From NCBI RefSeq assembly GCF_000018285.1, contig NC_009901.1, positions 1,673,001 to 1,737,000 on the forward strand: a stretch of 64,000 nt of DNA. The letters run 5' to 3'. The translations under genes and the position numbers were made by a program. Origin of the DNA: Shewanella pealeana ATCC 700345. Its GTDB lineage: Bacteria > Pseudomonadota > Gammaproteobacteria > Enterobacterales > Shewanellaceae. Every line of letters begins with the position of its first letter. Within the stretch, counting starts at the first letter, position 1. A model generated the notes under the pieces. It was not told the origin of the DNA and ran no database searches. It worked only from the letters and a program-made list of their open reading frames with translations. Shown here in pieces: positions 26,269-35,515 of the stretch.

Positions 26269-27366
26269 ATGAAAATTTTAGTCACAGGTGGAGCTGGTTT
26301 CATCGGCTCTGCAGTCGTGCGTCATATCATCAATAATACACAAGATAGTGTTATCAATGTCGATAAATTAACTTACGCTGGTAACCTCGAATCTTTATCA
26401 AGCATTGAGTCAAATGAACGTTATGTCTTCGAACAAGTTGATATTTGTGACCGCGCCGAATTAGACCGAGTTTTCGCACAATGCCAACCCAATGCTGTTA
26501 TGCATTTAGCTGCAGAATCTCATGTTGATCGTTCTATCACCGGTCCCGCTGATTTCATCCAGACGAATATCGTCGGCACCTATACGCTTCTTGAAGCAAC
26601 AAGAGCGTATTGGAACACATTGTCAAAAGGTGCTAAGCAAGCATTTCGTTTCCATCATATATCAACCGATGAAGTCTATGGCGATTTACCGCACCCTGAC
26701 GAAGTCGAAAGTGGAAAAGAGTTACCGTTATTTACAGAAACGACAGCATACGAACCTTCAAGCCCTTACTCTGCATCTAAGGCTAGTTCTGATCATCTTG
26801 TTCGTGCTTGGTTAAGAACTTATGGCTTACCAACGATAGTAACCAACTGTTCAAATAACTATGGTCCATACCACTTCCCTGAAAAGCTTATTCCATTAGT
26901 TATTTTAAATGCATTAGAAGGAAAACCACTACCTATCTACGGTAAAGGCGATCAAATTCGAGATTGGTTATATGTTGAAGACCACGCTAGAGCACTTTAT
27001 AAAGTCGTTACAGAGGGGCTTGTAGGCGAAACATACAATATCGGTGGTCATAACGAAAAACAGAACTTAGAAGTCGTTCAAACCATTTGTTCAATCTTGG
27101 ATTTTTTAGTTCCAAAGGAAACTAAGTATAGCCAACAAATTACTTATGTAACTGATAGACCGGGACATGACAGACGGTATGCGATAGATTCAAGTAAAAT
27201 GCAACGTGAACTCGGATGGACGCCAGTAGAAACTTTTGAAACCGGCCTTAGAAAGACTATTGAATGGTATTTGACTAATAAAGAGTGGTGTCAACACGTG
27301 CAAGATGGAAGTTACCAGCGTGAACGTCTAGGTGTAGAGTCAATGACTACAAAGGAAAAAGTGTAA
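26269..27366 (+). CDS. rfbB: dTDP-glucose 4,6-dehydratase RfbB
   Basis: RfbB converts dTDP-glucose to dTDP-4-keto-6-deoxyglucose, the branch point for rhamnose, Fuc3NAc and Qui3NAc. It is an extended SDR protein of 365 residues. It shows the NAD motif '[12 protein letters not shown]' at the N-terminus, '[12 protein letters not shown]', the active-site region '[12 protein letters not shown]', and the catalytic Tyr167/Lys171 (YSASK). The stop codon overlaps the rfbA start by one base. It opens the sugar biosynthesis part of the cassette. Confidence 0.97.
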   Translation: MKILVTGGAGFIGSAVVRHIINNTQDSVINVDKLTYAGNLESLSSIESNERYVFEQVDICDRAELDRVFAQCQPNAVMHLAAESHVDRSITGPADFIQTNIVGTYTLLEATRAYWNTLSKGAKQAFRFHHISTDEVYGDLPHPDEVESGKELPLFTETTAYEPSSPYSASKASSDHLVRAWLRTYGLPTIVTNCSNNYGPYHFPEKLIPLVILNALEGKPLPIYGKGDQIRDWLYVEDHARALYKVVTEGLVGETYNIGGHNEKQNLEVVQTICSILDFLVPKETKYSQQITYVTDRPGHDRRYAIDSSKMQRELGWTPVETFETGLRKTIEWYLTNKEWCQHVQDGSYQRERLGVESMTTKEKV

Positions 27367-28238
27367 TGAAAGGTTTAGTATTAGCGGGAGGCAGTGGCAC
27401 ACGTTTATATCCCATCACAATGGGAATATCTAAACAATTGTTGCCAGTATACGACAAACCGATGATTTACTATCCGATCTCAGTATTAATGTTGGCTGGT
27501 ATTCGCGAGATCTTAATCATTACTACGCCAGAGGATAATGCAAGTTTTAAAAGATTATTAGGAGATGGTAGTCAGTTTGGTATTGAAATTGAGTATGCAA
27601 TTCAACATAGTCCTGATGGTTTAGCACAAGCCTTTATTATTGGTGAAGAGTTTATCGGAGAAGACTCTGTTTGTTTAGTCCTTGGTGATAATATTTTTTA
27701 TGGTCAAGGCTTTTCGCCAATGCTTATTGACGCTTCAAAAAAAGAAGTCGGGGCTACAGTATTTGGCTATAAAGTAAAAGATCCAGAACGTTTTGGTGTT
27801 GTTGATTTCAACACAGATATGAAAGCAGTATCGATTGAAGAAAAACCCGCAAAGCCAAAATCAAATTACGCTGTAACAGGTTTATACTTCTATGATAATC
27901 AAGTTGTAAATATTGCCAAAACAATTAAACCTTCTGAGCGCGGAGAGTTGGAAATAACTTCTATTAACCAAGTTTACTTAGAAAAAGGTGAATTGAATGT
28001 TGAGTTATTAGGAAGGGGCTTCGCTTGGTTGGATACTGGAACTTATGAAAGTTTATTAGAGGCGGGACAGTTTGTAGCGACTGTTGAGCACCGTCAAGGG
28101 AATAAAATAGCTTGTCTTGAAGAGATTGCATTAAATAATAATTGGTTGAACACTAAACAGGTTATAGCCCTTGCTGACCCTTTAAGAAAAAATAGCTATG
28201 GTCAATATCTACTGGACTTGTGCAGGAATGAATTATGA
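27366..28238 (+). CDS. rfbA: Glucose-1-phosphate thymidylyltransferase RfbA
   Basis: RfbA makes dTDP-glucose from dTTP and glucose-1-phosphate. The 290-residue protein has the nucleotide-binding signature '[20 protein letters not shown]', '[19 protein letters not shown]', '[12 protein letters not shown]' and '[17 protein letters not shown]'. It overlaps rfbB by one base and fdtA by four (ATGA). Together with RfbB it supplies the dTDP-4-keto-6-deoxyglucose used by FdtA. No rfbD is present in the window. Confidence 0.97.
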   Translation: MKGLVLAGGSGTRLYPITMGISKQLLPVYDKPMIYYPISVLMLAGIREILIITTPEDNASFKRLLGDGSQFGIEIEYAIQHSPDGLAQAFIIGEEFIGEDSVCLVLGDNIFYGQGFSPMLIDASKKEVGATVFGYKVKDPERFGVVDFNTDMKAVSIEEKPAKPKSNYAVTGLYFYDNQVVNIAKTIKPSERGELEITSINQVYLEKGELNVELLGRGFAWLDTGTYESLLEAGQFVATVEHRQGNKIACLEEIALNNNWLNTKQVIALADPLRKNSYGQYLLDLCRNEL

Positions 28239-28633
28239 GTTTAATAAAAACAATACAATTTAATAAGTTCGGTGATGAACGAGGGAGCTTGGTCTCACTA
28301 GAAAGTTTTGAGAATATTCCTTTCGATATCAAACGAGTTTATTACCTTTATGGGATGAGTAGTCATTTGCCTCGAGGTTTTCATGCACATAAAGAACTAG
28401 TTCAGGTAGCGGTTTGTGTTAAAGGGTCTTGCTCAATTTTAATGGATGATGGCAAAAGTAAAGATTCTATAAAATTAGACGATCCCAGTCTAGGATTATT
28501 AATTGATGCTATGCAATGGCATGAAATGAGCGGTTTTTCTGAAGACTGCGTATTAATGGTTTTGGCTAGTGAAAATTATAATGAAGCTGATTATATTCGA
28601 AATTATAAGGATTATTTATGTTTGATGGAATAA
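28235..28633 (+). CDS. fdtA: dTDP-4-oxo-6-deoxyglucose 3,4-ketoisomerase FdtA/QdtA type
   Basis: This is a 132-residue cupin of the WxcM/FdtA family. The conserved core '[19 protein letters not shown]' (histidines of the active site) and '[20 protein letters not shown]' are present. It moves the keto group from C4 to C3 so that an aminotransferase can add nitrogen at C3, giving dTDP-Fuc3N or dTDP-Qui3N. The stereochemical outcome (FdtA against QdtA) cannot be read from the sequence by eye. It overlaps rfbA by 4 bases and the next gene by 16. Confidence 0.9.
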   Translation: MSLIKTIQFNKFGDERGSLVSLESFENIPFDIKRVYYLYGMSSHLPRGFHAHKELVQVAVCVKGSCSILMDDGKSKDSIKLDDPSLGLLIDAMQWHEMSGFSEDCVLMVLASENYNEADYIRNYKDYLCLME

Positions 28634-29076
28634 TATCTTTTGTAGAATATGATGAACTATTCTTGGATAAGTCATGGCTTTGGTTAAATGATCCAGAAAT
28701 TAAAGAATTGACATTAACCCCTAATTTCACCAAAAAACAACAGCAAACATTCTTTGATAATCTTTCTGAACGAGAAGATTATAAAATTTGGGGAGTAAAG
28801 CATGATGGTTATGCTATTGGTGTTGTAGGCTTAAAAAATATAACAGAATATGATGTGGAATATTTTGGTTATATAGGTGAAAAGCAATATTGGGACAGAG
28901 GTATGTTTAAATATCTCTTTAAACATATATTGGAAGAATGTCTGCTGTTGAATTTATCAACTATTTACCTTCATGTTTCGTCAAATAATAAACGTGCGAT
29001 AAAAGCCTATGTTAATAAAGGGTTTTATGAAGTTGAAACATTAAACGAAATTATGAAATTGGAATTTAAGTTATAA
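28618..29076 (+). CDS. GNAT-family N-acetyltransferase in the amino-sugar pathway
   Basis: The 152 residues show the GNAT fold: 'NLSEREDYKIWGVKHDGYAIGVVGLKNI' region, 'DVEYFGYIGEKQYWDRGMFKYLF' (acetyl-CoA loop) and 'LHVSSNNKRAIKAYVNKGFYEV'. Its position between fdtA and fdtB suggests it acylates the 3-amino sugar, a job done by hexapeptide-repeat enzymes (FdtC/QdtC) in known pathways. This is inference from context. The gene overlaps fdtA by 16 bases, and base composition from here to 44 kb is clearly more AT-rich than the flanks. Confidence 0.8.
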   Translation: MFDGIISFVEYDELFLDKSWLWLNDPEIKELTLTPNFTKKQQQTFFDNLSEREDYKIWGVKHDGYAIGVVGLKNITEYDVEYFGYIGEKQYWDRGMFKYLFKHILEECLLLNLSTIYLHVSSNNKRAIKAYVNKGFYEVETLNEIMKLEFKL

Positions 29077-29077
29077 C

Positions 29078-30004
29078 ATGATTACAAATAATGAACTTAC
29101 ATCATTAAAAAACATCAATGAAGGACAATCTGTTAAAAGTGAAATCCTTTATTCATCTCGAAAGTTTAATTTCTTTAATAGAAATAAATGCGATTATGTC
29201 TATACACATTTTGACTCTAAAATGTCAATGTTCTTCGGTGTAAAGGACAATGTGCTTATAGCTCCTTTTAGCGCGCCTTTTGCTCTTCCTCGATATGTAA
29301 CAGATTTTGTTAAATATAGTCATGTTTACGATTTTTTTGAAGCGTTAAAAAATGATATTGAAGAATCGAATATTGAAAAGGTAAAGTTAACTATTCCTCC
29401 TGGATTTTACAATGAAAATATTATTTCAAAAATGTCTCATAGTTTAAATTCGTTAGGTTTTGAATTGCTATATAAAGATTTAAACTCTCATATTTCGCTG
29501 AAAAATGAACCATTCGAAAACTTACCTTCTAAATGTAGAAACAAAATACGCGCTAGTGAAAAGCATAATAACAGCATTGTTCATGCAGTTACATTAGAAG
29601 AAAAAGAACGTGCATATAATATAATAAAAGAAAATAGAGTGTTAAAAGGATACCCTCTTAGATTGAGTTGGGAACAAGTTAAGGACACAATCACTAACGT
29701 AGCTAAGGCAGAGTTTTTTATTTCAGTGACAAATGACGTTGATTCGGCTGCTGCGATGATTTTTGAAGTGAGTGATAATGTTGCTCAGGTTATATATTGG
29801 GGGGCAAACCAGTCCGGCGAAAAAAGTCATTCAATGTATTACTTACCATTCAAGGTAATTGAATATTACAAATCAAGAGGATTTGATTATTTAGATATTG
29901 GCCCTAGTAGTGAAGAAGGAGTTATCAATGCAGGACTTAATGAATATAAACAAATGATAGGCTGTATCAATACTTTGAAAGAAACATGGGTATACAATAA
30001 ATGA
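29078..30004 (+). CDS. FemAB-like / GNAT acyltransferase
   Basis: The 308-residue protein has a C-terminal half typical of FemAB-like GNAT-fold proteins: '[19 protein letters not shown]', '[20 protein letters not shown]', '[20 protein letters not shown]' and '[19 protein letters not shown]'. Such proteins move an acyl or aminoacyl group to an amine. In O-antigen loci they are candidates for N-acylation of amino sugars with an amino acid or other acid. The substrate cannot be told from the sequence. Gaps and overlaps of 1-4 bases with its neighbours show tight coupling. Confidence 0.7.
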   Translation: MITNNELTSLKNINEGQSVKSEILYSSRKFNFFNRNKCDYVYTHFDSKMSMFFGVKDNVLIAPFSAPFALPRYVTDFVKYSHVYDFFEALKNDIEESNIEKVKLTIPPGFYNENIISKMSHSLNSLGFELLYKDLNSHISLKNEPFENLPSKCRNKIRASEKHNNSIVHAVTLEEKERAYNIIKENRVLKGYPLRLSWEQVKDTITNVAKAEFFISVTNDVDSAAAMIFEVSDNVAQVIYWGANQSGEKSHSMYYLPFKVIEYYKSRGFDYLDIGPSSEEGVINAGLNEYKQMIGCINTLKETWVYNK

Positions 30005-31116
30005 TTGATTTTTTAAACCTTAAAGACATTAATGCTCGATATGCAAAAGATTTAAAAGAAGCTTGCTCTAGGGTTATTGACTCTGGCTGGTACGTGTTAG
30101 GTAATGAAGTAAGTGAATTTGAAAAAGAGTTCTCTAATTATTGTCAGACAAAGTATTGTTTGGGAGTTGCCAATGGACTGGATGCCTTAATATTAATTAT
30201 TCGAGCTTACATTGAGTTAGGCGTTTTCAAAAAAGGCGACGAAATTATTGTGCCTTCAAATACCTATATAGCATCCATTTTAGCCATTTCAGAAAATGGC
30301 TTGACTCCTGTTTTAGTCGAGCCAGACATAGATACTTTTAATTTAGACCCCAAAGGTATTGAGGTTGCTATAACCCCTAAAACCAAAGCCATTTTAACGG
30401 TACATTTGTATGGACAAGTTACTGGGATGGACGAAATCAATTCAATTGCTAAAAAGTATGACTTGAAGGTTATTGAAGATTGTGCACAGGCTCACGGCGC
30501 TTTGTATACTAATAAAAAAAGCGAAGTCAAGAAAGTCGGTTGCTTAGGTGACGCCGCAGGATTCAGCTTTTATCCAGGTAAAAATTTAGGAGCATTGGGA
30601 GATGCCGGAGCAATAACTACGAGTGATACTGAACTTGCAAATACTATCGCTGCTCTGCGAAACTACGGTTCTCATGAAAAGTACATGAACCTTTATAAAG
30701 GGGTTAACAGTAGATTGGATGAAATTCAAGCCGCTATGTTACGCGTTAAGTTGCGTTATTTGGACAGAGAAATCGTTGCTAGAAAGGCTGTTGCTGATGC
30801 GTACTTAAAGGGAATATATAATCCGCTTATTAAATTGCCTATGGTAGAACAGCCTGATTCTCACGTTTGGCATTTGTTCGTTATTACAACTAACGAACGC
30901 GAAAAATTATCTAAATACCTGACTGATAATAAAATACAGTCGTTAATTCATTATCCGATACCTCCACATAAGCAAGAAGCATATAAAGAGCTTAATAATT
31001 ATAACTTTCCAATTTCAGAAAAGATTCATGAGCAGGTAATTAGTATTCCTATTAGTTCAGCAATAACAAATGAACAAATTAATAGGGTTATAGAAACTCT
31101 TAATAATTTCAAGTGA
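30001..31116 (+). CDS. fdtB: PLP-dependent sugar 3-aminotransferase (FdtB/QdtB type)
   Basis: This is a DegT/DnrJ/EryC1/StrS aminotransferase of 371 residues: '[20 protein letters not shown]', '[18 protein letters not shown]', '[13 protein letters not shown]', PLP lysine K194 in '[16 protein letters not shown]', and '[20 protein letters not shown]'. With RfbA, RfbB and FdtA upstream it most likely aminates dTDP-3-keto-6-deoxyhexose at C3. The start at 30001 overlaps the preceding stop by 4 bases (ATGA). Confidence 0.9.
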   Translation: MIDFLNLKDINARYAKDLKEACSRVIDSGWYVLGNEVSEFEKEFSNYCQTKYCLGVANGLDALILIIRAYIELGVFKKGDEIIVPSNTYIASILAISENGLTPVLVEPDIDTFNLDPKGIEVAITPKTKAILTVHLYGQVTGMDEINSIAKKYDLKVIEDCAQAHGALYTNKKSEVKKVGCLGDAAGFSFYPGKNLGALGDAGAITTSDTELANTIAALRNYGSHEKYMNLYKGVNSRLDEIQAAMLRVKLRYLDREIVARKAVADAYLKGIYNPLIKLPMVEQPDSHVWHLFVITTNEREKLSKYLTDNKIQSLIHYPIPPHKQEAYKELNNYNFPISEKIHEQVISIPISSAITNEQINRVIETLNNFK

Positions 31117-31128
31117 TTAGAGGCGAGT

Positions 31129-34101
31129 ATGCAATTGTTTTTATTGGGTGCTGGGCGTCCTGCAAATGGCAATAAACCATCAGCTTTAAAGTCCATAGCA
31201 AGAAATACTAAAGCTATGGACTGGCAGCTTCATGGCTTTGAAACTGTAATAAATTCGAACGATATTCATTTTCTTGGCGGATACCATGTCGATGAAGTTA
31301 AAGATTGTTATCCAAATTTGAATATTTCTATAATTCCAGACTGGGAGAATAAGAGTGTTCTTCAAACTTTATTAAATGCTCCATTTAACCATAGTTCAGT
31401 TTTCGTTACTTATTCTGATACGGTCTTTAGAAAAAGCACTATTGATAAGATTTGTAATCTTGAAGCAGATGTTGTCTTTGGAGTAGACTTTAATTGGAAA
31501 GACCGTTTTGATTCACGTTCTCAAAAAGATATTGATTCCGCAGAAGTATTAACCTTGAATGGCCAAGAAGTTGAGTTTACCGGATTGGTTAAATTTAGTT
31601 CAAGAGCCGCTCTTATCATTTCTGAGTTAAAAGAACATAAAATAAATGGTAATTTAATCGATCTTATATGGTTGTTACGCGATAATGGCTTGAAAGTAGT
31701 TCATTATGATGTTGGCAATAATTGGGCTGAATTCAACTCTCAGGATGATATCGCACATTTTATCCTAGGAACGAAGGCCGAAACACTCGCTAGACTTGAG
31801 CCTGTAGTTAGGAAAAGTCATATTGGAAGGCAAATTAGCTTTTCAACTCGAGAATGGCTTGATAATAAGCAATCAATTATTGAGTTAATTTGTAAGGAAT
31901 TTGAAGGACAGAAGCTAGTTGTTCGCAGTAGTTCAAAGGGTGAAGATAATTGGTTTTCTTCAAATGCAGGTGGTTTTGAGAGTCTATTAAATGTCAATGT
32001 CAATAGTGACGATATCATAGAGGCTGTTGAAACAGTAATAGAATCTTACGGTACAAAAAGAGCCGGTGATGATCAAGTTTTGGTCCAAGAGTTTTTAAGT
32101 GATGTTAAACTCTCCGGAGTAATTTTTACCTGTGGGCTAGAATCAGGATCGCCATACTATCGGTTCAACTTTGATGATAAAACATCTTCAACTGAATCTG
32201 TAACCGCAGGAATACAAGCAGATTTAAGAACAGTTCTTGTCAGTAAAATTAAATCTGGCGGTCTTTTTACCGTTGCGCCTGAATTGAAGCCAGTTTTGGA
32301 AGCTGTACAAGAATTAGAGCAATTGCTTAATTATGACAAGTTAGATATTGAGTTTGCCATTGATGAATCGAATATAGTACATATATTTCAAATTAGGCCC
32401 GTGACAGTTAATCATGTTGGCTTAGAAGTCGATGTTAAGGATGTGGAACAGTATTTAAAAGAATCTGTGAGTAGATTCAAAACACAACAACATGCAGTTT
32501 CTTCTATTTATGGCGACAGAACTTTGTTTGCTAATATGCCAGACTGGAATCCTGCTGAAATAATTGGAACGAGACCGAAACCTTTTGCATTCAGTCTCTA
32601 CAGGCAATTGATAACAAATGATATATGGGCGCAACAGCGTGCTGAATTTGGTTATCGTGATGTTCGTCCATATCCATTATTAGTTTCCTTTTCTGGACAA
32701 CCATATGTAGACGCTAGAGCTAGTTTAAACTCATTCATTCCTAAAGCACTTTCAGAAAACTGTGCGGAAAGAATAGCGAAAGCTTACATTAGTATACTTG
32801 CAAGTAACCCCCATTATCATGATAAAATCGAATTTGAGGTTGCGTTTACGATTTGGACTCCTGATTTTGTAGATGAGGCTTCGAAACGCTTAATTCCGTA
32901 CGGCGTAACTCAACAGGATATAGAAGAATTAGAAGTAGCATTGAAATTGATAACATCTAATGCTTTAGTAAGGCTTTCGGATGATATCAAGTCAATCAAT
33001 AAGATTACATGTGCCAGCTTGAATGATTTACAAAAAAATATCGTTCCTTTAGATAAAGCATATAATCTTCTTTATGATTGTAAAAGATATGGTACGTTAG
33101 CATTTGCACATGCAGCAAGGGCTGGTTTTGTTGCGACTACGTTCTTAAAGTCTTTAGTTTCAACAAACGTATTCACAGATGTTCGTAGATTAGAATTCCT
33201 GAAAAGTTTTGATACAGTTGCGGGGATATTTGAAAAAGATAAATATAAATTTTATTGTGGTGAATTATCTCTTGAAAATGTAGTAAGTAAATATGGGCAT
33301 TTACGGCCTGGTACTTATGAAATAACAACAAACGCGTACTGGGAAAATCCACAGAAGTATATTGTATCCAATATTGATGGTAATGAACCTTCCGAAGAAA
33401 TAGAATTTATTTTAACAGAAGAGGAATTAAAAGGTATATCAGGTCTACTGTTAGAGCTTGGTACTAATATTTCACCAGTTGATTTTATTCGTTATTTAAA
33501 AGAGGCTACACAAGCGCGGGAGTTCGTAAAATTTGAGTTTACTAAAAATTTAAGCAAAGCGCTAGATATGTGCGTTTTGTTTGGTATGGCAGCTGGTATT
33601 AGTAGGGATGACCTATCTTTCTTAGAGTTTAGTGACTTAGAGCAGTTAAAACTTAATACCGTATCATTAGAGACTGTTAAGTCTTTAATTAAAAGAAGGA
33701 AGCAAGAATATAGTATCACATGCTCAATAGAATTACCTTCTTTGATAAAATCTGAATTTGATTTTTATAGTTTTGAACGATTTGCATCGCAACCTAATTT
33801 TGTAACAATTGGTAAAGCAGAAGGAACTCTTAAGATCCTCGATAATGAGACGGCTGATGCTTTGAAGGGAGTTATTGTAATGATTCCTCAGGCTGATCCT
33901 GGTTATGATTGGTTATTTGGTCATGAAATCGGTGGGTTAATAACAAAATATGGAGGAGCAAACTCTCATATGGCTATTAGGGCTGCCGAGATTGGTTTGC
34001 CTGCTGCAATAGGGGTTGGTGAAAAGTTGTATGAAAAAATTACAATGATGAAGAGAGTTGAGCTTGACTGTGCTAATCAAACTATTAGAGAAGTAGAATG
34101 A
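31129..34101 (+). CDS. Putative L-glutamine kinase (Cj1418-like PEP-synthase-type) with extra N-terminal nucleotidyltransferase-like domain
   Basis: The 990-residue protein has three parts. Residues 1 to about 225 look like a nucleotidyltransferase fold with a degenerate signature ('LFLLGAGRPANGNKPSAL'). Residues about 228-415 are a PPDK/PEP-synthase ATP-binding domain ('LVVRSSSKGEDNWFSSNAGG' at 262-281, 'VQEFLSDVKLSGVIFTC', 'DIEFAID', 'FQIRPVTV'). A long middle part follows, and the C-terminal swivelling phosphohistidine domain has H947 in 'GGANSHMAIRAAEIGLPA'. The kinase part has the design of C. jejuni Cj1418, which phosphorylates the amide of glutamine. The next two genes match Cj1417 and Cj1416 in order, which is the main support. 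It is not a housekeeping PpsA. The N-terminal domain is an addition compared with Cj1418 as I know it. Confidence 0.82.
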   Translation: MQLFLLGAGRPANGNKPSALKSIARNTKAMDWQLHGFETVINSNDIHFLGGYHVDEVKDCYPNLNISIIPDWENKSVLQTLLNAPFNHSSVFVTYSDTVFRKSTIDKICNLEADVVFGVDFNWKDRFDSRSQKDIDSAEVLTLNGQEVEFTGLVKFSSRAALIISELKEHKINGNLIDLIWLLRDNGLKVVHYDVGNNWAEFNSQDDIAHFILGTKAETLARLEPVVRKSHIGRQISFSTREWLDNKQSIIELICKEFEGQKLVVRSSSKGEDNWFSSNAGGFESLLNVNVNSDDIIEAVETVIESYGTKRAGDDQVLVQEFLSDVKLSGVIFTCGLESGSPYYRFNFDDKTSSTESVTAGIQADLRTVLVSKIKSGGLFTVAPELKPVLEAVQELEQLLNYDKLDIEFAIDESNIVHIFQIRPVTVNHVGLEVDVKDVEQYLKESVSRFKTQQHAVSSIYGDRTLFANMPDWNPAEIIGTRPKPFAFSLYRQLITNDIWAQQRAEFGYRDVRPYPLLVSFSGQPYVDARASLNSFIPKALSENCAERIAKAYISILASNPHYHDKIEFEVAFTIWTPDFVDEASKRLIPYGVTQQDIEELEVALKLITSNALVRLSDDIKSINKITCASLNDLQKNIVPLDKAYNLLYDCKRYGTLAFAHAARAGFVATTFLKSLVSTNVFTDVRRLEFLKSFDTVAGIFEKDKYKFYCGELSLENVVSKYGHLRPGTYEITTNAYWENPQKYIVSNIDGNEPSEEIEFILTEEELKGISGLLLELGTNISPVDFIRYLKEATQAREFVKFEFTKNLSKALDMCVLFGMAAGISRDDLSFLEFSDLEQLKLNTVSLETVKSLIKRRKQEYSITCSIELPSLIKSEFDFYSFERFASQPNFVTIGKAEGTLKILDNETADALKGVIVMIPQADPGYDWLFGHEIGGLITKYGGANSHMAIRAAEIGLPAAIGVGEKLYEKITMMKRVELDCANQTIREVE

Positions 34102-34727
34102 AACTTGTAGGCGTTACGCAGCGAGTTGATAATATTGAGCATTATTTTGAGCGAAGAGATTGTTTAGATCAAAGATGGTCAGACTTCTTTAATCGACTAG
34201 GCTATTTAGTAATCCCACTTCCTAATATAGCTAAAGAGCGAGTTTCAAAACTTTGTGATAAGTTACAACTTGACGCTATTCTCTTGAGTGGAGGGAATTC
34301 TATAGCTGAATTAAACCCATCTGCAAAAGATTCGGCTCCAGAAAGAGATGAATTTGAAAAAGAAATAGTCAACTATGCGATTCAAAACAATATTCCTCTA
34401 GTAGGTGTTTGTAGAGGGATGCAGCTTCTTAATATTCATTTAGGTGGAAGTCTATGTGCACTTGACGGACATATTGCCACCAGACACGCTATAGAATCTC
34501 CAGAAAATAATCAATTATTTAATCGTATAGTGAATAGTTATCATGCTTGGGGTATTAGGCCTCAAGACTTAGCTTTGTCTTTAAATCCATTGGCATACGA
34601 CGATAAAGGAAACGTTGAGGCATTTTATTCTACATCAGAAAAGCAGCTTGGTTTGATGTGGCACCCTGAAAGAGAAGAACAATTTAATCAGTTCGATATT
34701 CAAATCATAAGTGAGTTTTTAAAATGA
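34098..34727 (+). CDS. Class I glutamine amidotransferase, putative gamma-glutamyl-CDP-amidate hydrolase (Cj1417-like)
   Basis: The 209-residue protein is a PuuD/GATase1-type hydrolase. The nucleophile is C105 in 'PLVGVCRGMQLLNIHLGG', and the His/Glu pair is in 'GLMWHPERE' near residues 192-194. In C. jejuni the homologue splits gamma-glutamyl-CDP-amidate to glutamate and cytidine diphosphoramidate. The start overlaps the kinase gene by 4 bases (ATGA) and the end overlaps the cytidylyltransferase gene by 4, so the three products are made together. A role in polyamine (GABA) breakdown, the usual label for this family, is unlikely here. Confidence 0.82.
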   Translation: MKLVGVTQRVDNIEHYFERRDCLDQRWSDFFNRLGYLVIPLPNIAKERVSKLCDKLQLDAILLSGGNSIAELNPSAKDSAPERDEFEKEIVNYAIQNNIPLVGVCRGMQLLNIHLGGSLCALDGHIATRHAIESPENNQLFNRIVNSYHAWGIRPQDLALSLNPLAYDDKGNVEAFYSTSEKQLGLMWHPEREEQFNQFDIQIISEFLK

Positions 34728-35515
34728 CAAAAGTACTAATTTTAGCGGCTGGGCAAGGCTCTCGGCTTCGTCCTATAACCAATGACAGACCGAAGTGTTT
34801 AGTACCTTTACTAGGAAAGTCTTTATTACAAAGGCAGACGGACGTGTTAAAGAGTGCAGGTTTAAATAATATCCATATAGCAACAGGCTATAGGGCAGAT
34901 CAGATTGAAAAGCTTGGGTATGAAACTTCTTTTAATCCATTATTCGATCAAACAAACATGGTTGAGTCATTATTTTCTGCACAGTCGTTTATCGAAGGTG
35001 AGGAAGATTTAGTTATTGCATACGGTGATATAGTGTATCAGAAAGATAATCTTGATAAACTATTAAGCTCTAACGACGAAATTGCTTTAATGATAGATAG
35101 AGAGTGGAGAGCATTTTGGTCATTGCGCTTAGAAAACCCACTTGATGATGCGGAAACATTAAAGTTAGATAGCTCTGATTTTGTAGTAGAGCTTGGTAAG
35201 AAAACAGAGTCATATGATGATGTGCAAGGTCAATATACAGGTCTAATTAAAATACGTGGAGATAAGGTAAGTGACTTTATTTCGTTCTACAACTCGCTTG
35301 ATAGAAGTAGAAATTATGACGGGCAAAATTTTATTAACATGTATATGACTAGTTTCCTCCAGATGATGATTGATTCTGGTTGGAAAGCGAGAGCTATATT
35401 GGTCAATAATGGCTGGTTAGAAATAGATACAGTTGAAGATCTTGAACTGTACGAGAATATGCATAATAGCGGTCGTTTATCTCATTTCTACAAGTATGAC
35501 TCTAATGATTCGTAA
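34724..35515 (+). CDS. Putative CTP:phosphoglutamine cytidylyltransferase (Cj1416-like)
   Basis: The 263-residue protein is a sugar-nucleotidyltransferase-fold enzyme with the signature 'LILAAGQGSRLRPITNDRPK', 'CLVPLLGKSLLQRQ', 'FDQTNMVESLFSAQSFI' and the metal-binding 'VIAYGDIVYQ'. The 'NMVxSLF' segment is typical of the phosphocholine/phosphoglutamine cytidylyltransferase branch rather than of sugar-1-phosphate enzymes. Alone it could be read as a choline- or alcohol-phosphate cytidylyltransferase; the glutamine-kinase and hydrolase neighbours favour the phosphoglutamine role. It overlaps the hydrolase gene by 4 bases and the next gene by about 11. Confidence 0.82.
   Translation: MTKVLILAAGQGSRLRPITNDRPKCLVPLLGKSLLQRQTDVLKSAGLNNIHIATGYRADQIEKLGYETSFNPLFDQTNMVESLFSAQSFIEGEEDLVIAYGDIVYQKDNLDKLLSSNDEIALMIDREWRAFWSLRLENPLDDAETLKLDSSDFVVELGKKTESYDDVQGQYTGLIKIRGDKVSDFISFYNSLDRSRNYDGQNFINMYMTSFLQMMIDSGWKARAILVNNGWLEIDTVEDLELYENMHNSGRLSHFYKYDSNDS

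Noticed and set aside
31129..34101. Housekeeping phosphoenolpyruvate synthase (PpsA)
   Set aside because: Domain parts are of that superfamily, but the protein carries an extra N-terminal nucleotidyltransferase-like domain and no PEP/pyruvate-binding TIM-barrel is visible. It also overlaps an amidotransferase and a cytidylyltransferase gene in a sugar locus, which fits glutamine kinase better.
31129..35515. Phosphonate (C-P) biosynthesis by PEP mutase
   Set aside because: No PEP mutase or phosphonopyruvate decarboxylase is present; only the kinase/hydrolase/cytidylyltransferase set is seen.
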